A stretch of DNA of 64,000 bases from Monocercomonoides exilis (taxonomy: Eukaryota; Preaxostyla; Oxymonadida; Polymastigidae). Shown piece after piece: positions 58,701-64,000 of the stretch. Where the stretch lies: contig LSRY02000041.1 of NCBI GenBank assembly GCA_001643675.2, forward strand, positions 436,501 to 500,500, read 5' to 3'. The translations under genes were made by a program, and so were the position numbers. The notes under the pieces are model-generated. The model was not told where the DNA came from, did not search any database, and saw only the letters and a list, made by a program, of their open reading frames with translations. Position 1 is the first letter of the stretch; each line of letters starts with the position of its first letter.

Positions 58701-61700
58701 AAGAGAACATGAAGGATTCAAAAGTGGAAGAGGAAACTGCACAGGAACTGGGGAAGAAGAAGAGGAGGAGGAAGAAGAAATGGAGGAAAGTTGACTGTTA
58801 GGAGCAGGAAGAGGAGGAGGTGGAGGTGGAGGGAATGAACGAGGGGTTGCTGATTCAGATTGTTTTGATGAAGACAACTCAGATGAAGTTGAAGGAGAAT
58901 CAGCAAAAGGAGACGAAGGAAGGTATTTTGAGAGTGCATCAGAGAAAATGGTGGAAAGATGAGAAAGTGCCACGAACGGAGAGGAAGAAAGAGATGAAGA
59001 TGAAGAGGAAGAGGAAGAAGAAGATGAAGAACTGAAAGAAGACAAAGATGAAGTTGATACCGATAGTGAGTTGACAGAAGGCAAAGCCAATGCAGCAGAC
59101 AAAGGAGCCAGTGAAGAAGCTGAGAGAGTTGATGGAAGAGAAGACACAGAAATAACAGACTCATCATGCTTGCACCTGAAGCAGGAACAACAGAACACGC
59201 AAATCACATCCCAGCACATCTGCCACATTTCAGAGGCAAACAAGAAAAGAGTGGATGAAACAGAAGAAGATGATCCATCTGATTCAGAAAGCGTCTCAGA
59301 AAACAACTCATCGGTTTCATTTTCTTTGAAATTCGACGAAAATTCGTTCCTTTCAAGCTTTGTTGGTTCATCGCTTTGCGGAGAAAGTGCCTCATCCAAA
59401 TCATTTTCATTTTCTTCATCCTTTTTGCATTCCTTCTTGCTTTTCTTTTTCCTGTTCAAATGTCTCCTCATCTTTTCTCCCTCTTCTTTCATTTTCTGCC
59501 ATGCCACTTCCATTATTCTGCTAACTGCATCAATTCCGGCTGTTGCTACTTCTTCCTTCCCAAATATCAGAATATTCAACAAAAACGCTGTCAAAACAGG
59601 GCGAAGTGAAGAAGAAGAAGAAGAGGGAGAGGAAGAAGAAGACAAACGAGATGAGGAAATTGATGAAGAGGCAGTTGAAGGAATAAATTCTTGTTCCGTT
59701 TTGAGTTGTTCTGAGTTTGTTACATCTTCTTTTTCAGCCAAGTTGATGATCGATGGATGGATAGGTGATATAGATTCCATTTCAGGCAAATCGCTCTTAT
59801 CTTTCGACTCTTTCTCCTTTTCATCCTCTTCTCTTTTCTTCCTTCTTCTTTCTTTTCCTTCTTCCCTCGCAAAAGAACTGATAAAACAGCATAGAAGCTC
59901 CACTGATGTCTGTGTAACAAGAACAAGCGATTCTTCCCATTGCTTTTGCGGTGTGTTGCGAGTATGGTGCATCAGAACACCAGAGGAAGAAGAAGAAGAT
60001 GATGATAACGAAGAAGAAGAAGATGTTGATGAAGAAGAACGATAGAATTGAGAGGAAGAAGCAGAGGGAGGAGGAGGAAGAGAAAGCGTTGGAGGAATCA
60101 AAGAAGCATAAGAAGAGCCAGGCGAAGGCGATGAATTTGCAGGTGAAGAATCGTTCTTCATCAAATGTGCACTTTCAACCTCCATCCACATTGCCTGTGC
60201 AGTTGGCAACAGATACTCTGCCACAACAGAAGAAGCAAGAGAAGAAAGAGAAAAGAACCAGCGATGCGACGAGAGAAGAGAAGAAAGCGAATGAAGCGCC
60301 GCTGTCCGCACTTCCACTCGCGTGTCCAGCGAAAGAGAAGTCAACTTTTCAATGATCAGAGAAAGGGATGGGCGGATAGAAGCTAACGTGGGGCAAACAA
60401 AATGAGAAGATGAAGTGTCAAATGAAGGCTTCTTTGGCAATTCGTCTCTTTTCGTGTTCTTCTCGTTGTTTTCTATATCCATCATGTTCTTGTCTCTTCC
60501 TGATTTCTCAAATGTTATTGTTGGCTGCCTCACTTTCACTCTTCCCAAAAATGCTTTCTTCTCCTCCCAACATATCCTGCACAGACAAACAGGCTTTTCC
60601 CTCACAACTTCCCCTTCAAACACGACCAACTCGTCGTCTGCAATTGAGGCTGAAGAATACACAGAAACGGATGAGGATGAGGATGAATGTGAATGTGTTT
60701 GTGTGAGTGAGTAGAATCCTTCCACCATTGCTTTCTCTTCTTCGTCTCTCCAAAGATTTTGATATTCAAATTCTTCATCAAACACGTCATTGAATTCATT
60801 CACCCTCTCCTCTTCATCTGTCTCTTCTTTCTCTTTTCCATCTCCTTTTCTACTGAATCTTTTGTTCCTTTCTCTCCTCCTCCACTTCTTCTGCTTCATC
60901 TTCCATTCTTCATGCTTCTCCCCAACTTTCACCAGAATGTCTGCAATTTCCCAGATGTATTCGATCGACGAAAGCGACAAGTTCAAACTTGTTTTTTGCT
61001 TTGCAAACTGGAAAAGATGTTCAGAAAGAAGCAAAAGCGATGAAAGAGAAAGAGATGAAGAAGAAGTGATTGGAGAAGAAGGCAGAAAAGACAAAGTTGA
61101 ACGAGAAGAACGAAACTGCCTCGAACACAAAGAAATTGAATCAGATTGTCTTTTAACTGAAGCTAACTGAGAAGATGAAGAAGATTTTCCATTCAAAGTT
61201 TTCTTTAAATTAAACGGAGCAGGCAATGAACTGAGATACATCAGGGGAGTGGAGGAAACAAATGTCGAAGTGGATGAATTCTCCAAAATCGACTGAATAA
61301 TTCGAAACAGCAGCGGATAATGGCTTGTTCTGTTGGACGAAATCGCAGATGGAGATGCAGGCAAAGCAGAAAACGCAGAAGAAGAACAGAATTCAATCGG
61401 AGCAAGCGAGCGGATGATGATTGGCCAGTCGATTTCAGCCGTCAAGTAAAAAGACCACGACGACAGAAACGTGAAGAATGAGGAGCATATTCGCTTTTTC
61501 ACGTCTTCAAACGGAGAAGACAAAAACACATAGAACAATGAAGTCAGCAGGCTTGTAATACATCTGTGTGTGAAAAGAAATGGTGGCAAGAACGTTCGTT
61601 CGATCGCTTTTACAATCATTTTTTTGGTCTTTGTATATTTCTGTGAGCTTTCATTCTTTTCATTCGTTGAAAAAACGCTTCCTACTTTTTCATTTGAATC

Positions 61701-64000
61701 ACTCTTTCTTTCTTCCTCCTTTTCGACTTGACTTTTGTATCTCTCTTTGTCTTTATATTCGTTTTTGTCGTCTTTCCCAAAGAAACATATGCACACCTCA
61801 TCAAAATTCATGTACTTTCTCTTTTCTCCTTCGTCTCCCACTTCTTCCATTTCTTTCCTTCTTTCTTCAAAATCATACAACTCCGGTGGTATTGTTGGTA
61901 TTATCAGTCCTCCTGTTTCTTCATCTCCAATTATTTCATTCAACTTTTCCTCCTCCTCCTTCTCCGCTTCTGTTTCATCCTTTTTCTTCTTTTCCTTCTC
62001 CTTCTCCTTCGCCTCCTCCTTTTCCTTCCTCAGCTTCATTTCTCTTCTTTCAATCATTTCTTCTGTCCATCTCACCATCCCATCTCCTGCCTCGTAATAC
62101 AGAAACAAAGAAAGAAGATACAAAAACGCCTCCACTGCAATTGCCCTCACTTCCTCACACGCAGAAAATAACAGTCGAAACAGCAGCGGAAGAACAAGAA
62201 GCTGAAGGAATGACTCCGTTCTGTAGATGTTCAACCGAACCACATCCAACAACTGCAGAAATGGAAGGGCATATGGAAGAAGAGAGAGAGGAGTCAAGGA
62301 AAGCGGAATGTCAGGGAGGAGAAGAAGAGGAGAAAGAGAAAGAACAGATTGAGAGTTGTTGTTTTCATCTTCGCAAATAACATTTCGAAGCATTCCAATA
62401 GATGAACTTGATACAAAAGAAGAAGAAGATGATGATGAAGATAAAGAAGAAGAAGTTATCTTTGCAAATTTTGAGGGAGTTGTTATCTGATGCACAACAG
62501 AAGCAGGCGACGAAGGGAATGCCGAAGCAGATGAATGATACAAAAGAGAAACCGAAGGAGAAGACGAAAGACTATCTGCAAAAGCTGAAGAGATCGGCTC
62601 TGGCACAGAAAGAGGGAGGCACAGCTGATCGCAATTTGACGGTGAGCAAACAAATGCTGCTGTTGAAGACGAATTAAATGAGATTTTGCAGATTAGAACA
62701 GAAGGCGATGGCTTGACTGTTCCATCTCCTTCTTCCCCTTTGAATGGAAGGCCAAAATGATTTGTCTTCATTGTGCTCTGCTGCAGCTGATAGGATGAAT
62801 ATGGTGTCATTGAAATAGAAGCAGAAGCAGAAGAGGATGAAGACGATGTGGAAAGTGAAGAAGGTGTAGCTGAAGACGAAAGATTGTGTGGAGTGAACAT
62901 TTTCTTTGTGCTCTGGTTCAGAATTCCAATGTGCTTTTCAGATCGATCGATCGAAGGTGTAGACAATGCAGAAGAAGAAGAAGATGATGATGAAGCAACC
63001 ACAACTGGTGAATGAATGTTTGCCACAGCCAAATTTGACTGGACAAGCGAAGGAGTCGAAGGTGATTGGATCATCGAGGCAGACGAAAGAGCAGAAGGAA
63101 GAGGAGAGGAAAGAGCTGAAGCCGGAGAAGACAAAGAAGCAGGAGAGCCAGCTGCCACGTGTGGAGGCGGAGGAAACGATCTTTTGAAGGGTTTTGCATC
63201 TTTGCTTTTCTGCTGCTCATCCAAAGCAGTGCTCTTTCTTTCTTTCTCTTTCTCTTTCTCTTTCTCTTTCTCCTTCCTCTTCTCTCTGTCCAGCTTCCTC
63301 CTCATTTGAACGACCATTCTGTGAGCTTCCAGCGCAAACAGGAACAAGCGATAGTCAGAAGGAGGCACCAAAAACGAAGGAGATAGAATGTGTCGGAAAT
63401 CAGGTGACGACAAAGAGGAAGAGGAGGATGAGGAACATGAAGAAAGAGAGGAAGAAGAGGAAGAAGAAGGAGAATAAAGAAGTGACAAATACTCTTTCTC
63501 TTTCTCCTTTTCACTCTCTTTGTCTTTCTCCTTTTCTTTCTCTCTTTCCTTCTCTTTTTCTCTTTCTCTTTCTCTCTCCTTCTCTCTTTCCCTTTCTTTT
63601 TCCTTTTCTTTCTCCTTCTCTTTCTCTCGCACAATCCCAAATGCAGTCAGCGATCCTTCCGCTGCTTCTGCAAGTGCCGAAGCAAACATCACAACAGACG
63701 GAAGAGGCAACGCACGAGAATCAGCCAAAAGCCATGCAAAATGTGTCAGAAGCGACAAAACTTCGCAAGTTGGAGCAGAAAAGAGAGAGGCAGAAGAGTT
63801 GACGAGTGGCGAGCACATGCGAGAAGGAGAGGAAGTGAGCGGAAATGGATAGAAACCCGTCTGACAGAACACGTTTTTCTCAGTCTCTGAGAAGAGAAGC
63901 AAAATGATGTTCCAGCAAGACGCCGGAAGCGAAGAGCAATGCTTTCGGATGATGGTGAACAGACACTCGAAGGCAAGTGAATGAGACGTGTTGAACATGA
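52794..64000 (-). CDS. Very large HEAT-repeat protein, Mon2-like; probably 5' partial
   Basis: Open for more than 3,730 codons to the window edge, with stop TGA at 52794. The first visible Met (63998) begins 'MFNTSHSLAFECLFTIIRKH' and may be internal, so the start is not settled. The part resembling Mon2/Ysl2 (a Golgi-endosome trafficking scaffold related to large ARF-GEFs but without Sec7) is near residues 1220-1500: 'LTSLSLDTRVEVRTAALHSL' (HUS-box-like), 'QKQWEESLVLVTQTSVELL', then 'LLNILIFGKEEVATAGIDAV'. No Sec7 domain is visible. Typical Mon2 is about 1,700 residues; the excess is Ser-rich runs and Lys/Glu/Arg repeats (for example residues ~121-171) scattered between helical segments. The C-terminal ~110 residues are helical and Ser/Leu-rich. 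No introns are needed. A different giant HEAT protein remains possible. Confidence 0.6.
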   Translation of the reverse strand, partial: MFNTSHSLAFECLFTIIRKHCSSLPASCWNIILLLFSETEKNVFCQTGFYPFPLTSSPSRMCSPLVNSSASLFSAPTCEVLSLLTHFAWLLADSRALPLPSVVMFASALAEAAEGSLTAFGIVREKEKEKEKEKEREREKEREREREKEKEREKEKEKDKESEKEKEKEYLSLLYSPSSSSSSSLSSCSSSSSSSLSSPDFRHILSPSFLVPPSDYRLFLFALEAHRMVVQMRRKLDREKRKEKEKEKEKEKERKSTALDEQQKSKDAKPFKRSFPPPPHVAAGSPASLSSPASALSSPLPSALSSASMIQSPSTPSLVQSNLAVANIHSPVVVASSSSSSSSALSTPSIDRSEKHIGILNQSTKKMFTPHNLSSSATPSSLSTSSSSSSASASISMTPYSSYQLQQSTMKTNHFGLPFKGEEGDGTVKPSPSVLICKISFNSSSTAAFVCSPSNCDQLCLPLSVPEPISSAFADSLSSSPSVSLLYHSSASAFPSSPASVVHQITTPSKFAKITSSSLSSSSSSSSFVSSSSIGMLRNVICEDENNNSQSVLSLSPLLLLPDIPLSLTPLSLLPYALPFLQLLDVVRLNIYRTESFLQLLVLPLLFRLLFSACEEVRAIAVEAFLYLLSLFLYYEAGDGMVRWTEEMIERREMKLRKEKEEAKEKEKEKKKKDETEAEKEEEEKLNEIIGDEETGGLIIPTIPPELYDFEERRKEMEEVGDEGEKRKYMNFDEVCICFFGKDDKNEYKDKERYKSQVEKEEERKSDSNEKVGSVFSTNEKNESSQKYTKTKKMIVKAIERTFLPPFLFTHRCITSLLTSLFYVFLSSPFEDVKKRICSSFFTFLSSWSFYLTAEIDWPIIIRSLAPIEFCSSSAFSALPASPSAISSNRTSHYPLLFRIIQSILENSSTSTFVSSTPLMYLSSLPAPFNLKKTLNGKSSSSSQLASVKRQSDSISLCSRQFRSSRSTLSFLPSSPITSSSSLSLSSLLLLSEHLFQFAKQKTSLNLSLSSIEYIWEIADILVKVGEKHEEWKMKQKKWRRRERNKRFSRKGDGKEKEETDEEERVNEFNDVFDEEFEYQNLWRDEEEKAMVEGFYSLTQTHSHSSSSSSVSVYSSASIADDELVVFEGEVVREKPVCLCRICWEEKKAFLGRVKVRQPTITFEKSGRDKNMMDIENNEKNTKRDELPKKPSFDTSSSHFVCPTLASIRPSLSLIIEKLTSLSLDTRVEVRTAALHSLSSLLSSHRWFFSLSSLASSVVAEYLLPTAQAMWMEVESAHLMKNDSSPANSSPSPGSSYASLIPPTLSLPPPPSASSSQFYRSSSSTSSSSSLSSSSSSSSGVLMHHTRNTPQKQWEESLVLVTQTSVELLCCFISSFAREEGKERRRKKREEDEKEKESKDKSDLPEMESISPIHPSIINLAEKEDVTNSEQLKTEQEFIPSTASSSISSSRLSSSSSPSSSSSSLRPVLTAFLLNILIFGKEEVATAGIDAVSRIMEVAWQKMKEEGEKMRRHLNRKKKSKKECKKDEENENDLDEALSPQSDEPTKLERNEFSSNFKENETDELFSETLSESDGSSSSVSSTLFLFASEMWQMCWDVICVFCCSCFRCKHDESVISVSSLPSTLSASSLAPLSAALALPSVNSLSVSTSSLSSFSSSSSSSSSSSSSSLSSSPFVALSHLSTIFSDALSKYLPSSPFADSPSTSSELSSSKQSESATPRSFPPPPPPPLPAPNSQLSSISSSSSSSSSPVPVQFPLPLLNPSCSLCALTHQKAIHLAFLLLLWTPRNPSAVNYCLMAEKLKEEEEKREKENCFEKKEKRSEKEQEDEKTVCETEVNKDFKKEKDVSLSSSAYAYPVNPSSFTSYNTIKKPSVMPSNKPAFAPLPSPSQSPSSLSSSSYPPISVLRYYCRTLVPSTYPHPPPSPFFISSCRHLFSSPSPSSVSSSVNPSIHSLSPTQFSLPFLRLSPSLINPLLFLSPHSFRTVGLFKDLSSQQEAFSDYSHRINRIEDEDEEEEEEEYEKELRGMEEKEKNGSGNGGEGEEEGDWGKGLNICDSIESDGTEEEKDILEMKSRKCLMMSKERTSENGKMEKKEDEVEVEHIQSSDSNDLPLSSKLLTSSASSFLSNSSEWEGENPHPKLTSVDSICGLVVISALSALSIPPLHFATLQYSSLNNPSQSTSFSSLYSFSNPCTSSVDPVTGSDVPLPPSSMLVNVTASSLGNSTSSLLVEHHLHSLIPSLSSSPYPSPSSSPSISAPLPPSSLTSLHSSVLSAASSSSSSSSPSSPSTPVPLISPSVFSTSLFPAISSSLIIPSQLKSNFVNDTKRIRLPFLHLSAFHIILHSTLYAFYSSSSTVPVDCPPYQSLSSQFDSDHFMFDSPFGTKEEEFVSGIQSCDTILSSNLSNLSASFFSDSALNRIFSTSFAALLMLLDFGLLTLVSVEHLHQAKEWKDILSVPSFEEKVGAKQRVSEEWEEEEGNEDYRRDLIDKTEAANENITEKSSSKTSRRSTSKHLPFSSRPVVALSYPHLESQLFLCHFLVCCKFISLCLSVITLLAHFSPFATLFGSDSVSSLTSSTFSFYSQFLQRMYQFLLLPHHPLCGPALLMTSVFMARLTKETGKEEERERESEEVNELSCENDESKAEKTLSEKQEMLKKMVQLSDSIVKCTWPELNDSASNASEDALTLKKSSLSFSPSSLLLSASASASSSSSSFFLEVFPHIISALTSVSVQKYASNLSSSRSPMMYTASPPSPSFSSSSYQYLQKSSDSSDPSDMAFVTVLQTEQKKLSFFQIPNKKQTKQNFILPSSSPQMASLPLTSAFGSLNKSMSASNTSNWGASVNECLSGEEWPADEIPRALRKHHHRHVHSSSCSSLFRPIEILNIFEDGEDIKEEEEKREAKRLHENERRIIAGRKQRERRRRRRERLTGKKKKGNEGEEKNEIEKMDDKELKERVNLSISFFQDVADEVSKMENVLNYTKRNKNTFIGCGRERTDEPRILDDNKYSQDNISVPSLKSDILQNSLKEFANQRKEKNVKGDRENKGIVAEYDEETEKDVERMLNETEWVSEVDDNWHMYSLSECECIPLKMERKRVKNRTSKRTSKKRKGERNESKTVEDSFSVRSSSNSQASQSEDSEQMNSSSPSSSSSESTFVSASFQRQRRFLPKYESNKEEKEAHRHHSHKHLLHLHRLHPSSSSASSSNSHSNNSQPLFPPSSSSSPNPPPYHTSSMHSSAFPSSASSLSSPSLRSPSSSPTNLKAITTLSAESTEEQSVSLPSSTRSTPSPSFRSVALKQPTSGFMVVDKEMSLMENEKEAEKDKEDGRKTPTTSHVSFALEPKSVGAKDKKMKLSEFITRRHNSPSPSPSPPPPPLMPLSAQVSPQKQEFERKVVKEELEKSEEEGSFHRGGNEDDEIEDQDGEYQPSFASLPFHLYSLFMKSPDFPTISTIWWRKREIQQFILYSFAHQQLLLSASYISFSQLHSGDKRNKDEKKDSIQEKEDMPSKEEKCNIDSLKIDLMRQSDPSILLAFRSSLSYLIQIASSVLLTTANSLRTNAFVESPTHLSLLERSLRSSRLSISVLFHLSSHRHFSSSSFRAASFLQDFVWSRLEIVLRQIINRFSSTYVLQFPPEAIRCLLRFLLFSLGRLDSLKGSSVCKDNCNVICSCSNADTFSSFASGKLQPFASSLLSLLYGFSSIKNSSIISSSDFSFIFLLLIRRVSRLLGKIVCGKEKDVEFDV

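Noticed and set aside
59071-60045. 324-codon plus-strand ORF inside the Mon2-like gene
   Set aside because: Low-complexity antisense reading of Ser- and Glu-rich codons.
1-64000. Genome-wide reassignment of TAA/TAG to Gln
   Set aside because: Intact genes end in TAA or TGA at the expected place (H2A in TAA), so TAA is a working stop in host genes; the idea is kept only for the transposons.

Overview
The window is AT-rich eukaryotic nuclear DNA with long gene-poor stretches, short spliceosomal introns (54-134 bp, GT donors such as GTTTGTT, GTATGAA and GTAAATT, CAG/TAG acceptors), standard stop codons in the intact genes and many decayed transposons. The combination of a repeated two/three-exon family (HEAT/ARM-like, 'EIxxYHQEHxNLTRLAYQS' core), pectin-lyase-like surface proteins with a C-terminal membrane anchor, and Ser/Lys/Glu-rich insertions in housekeeping genes matches what I recall of the oxymonad flagellate Monocercomonoides (Metamonada, Preaxostyla). 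That assignment comes from memory of protein families, not from a search.

Layout. 0-5 kb: two decayed copies of the repeated family (minus strand) and two poly(T)-linked repeat modules. 7.7-10.2 kb: an intact single-exon surface protein gene. 11.3-11.8 kb: a relic of a second surface-protein type. 12.4-14.2 kb: a multi-exon minus-strand gene with a SPRY-like C-terminal domain. 14.4-20.3 kb: a probable pogo/Tc1-type DNA transposon with matching terminal inverted repeats and a dead transposase, holding nested elements and a broken surface-protein gene. 21.1-22.2 kb: a fold-back element with two equal 486-bp arms. 22.5-27.8 kb: housekeeping block, an importin-beta gene head-to-head with a histone H2A gene. 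28.1-37.9 kb: three apparently intact copies and one dead copy of the repeated family, two of them convergent and sharing an almost identical internal cassette. 39.0-42.1 kb: a decayed hAT transposase. 42.5-50.1 kb: a nested set of elements with TGGGTGATT-type ends, framing 6.2 kb of gene debris and simple repeats. 50.8-52.1 kb: a second decayed DDE transposase. 52.8 kb to the right edge: a very large minus-strand HEAT-type gene that I read as Mon2-like, its 5' part probably outside the window.

How it fits together. The cellular genes (importin, H2A, Mon2-like) are unrelated housekeeping functions: nuclear import, chromatin, endosome/Golgi traffic. The accessory part is multicopy family genes and surface-protein genes being copied, converted and broken amid TA-target DNA transposons. 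The most notable signals are the exon-aligned cassette shared by the convergent gene pair, the two large TIR-bounded blocks that enclose host-type gene debris, the fold-back element with equal arms, a recurring CCTGTG/GACGT module joined to long poly(A/T) tracts, and isolated in-frame TAA/TAG codons in transposase ORFs, two of them at positions where the family has Gln. Exon joins were made by hand from splice signals and paralogue comparison. I could not run HMM, BLAST or tRNA searches, so weak homologies and small RNA genes may have been missed.
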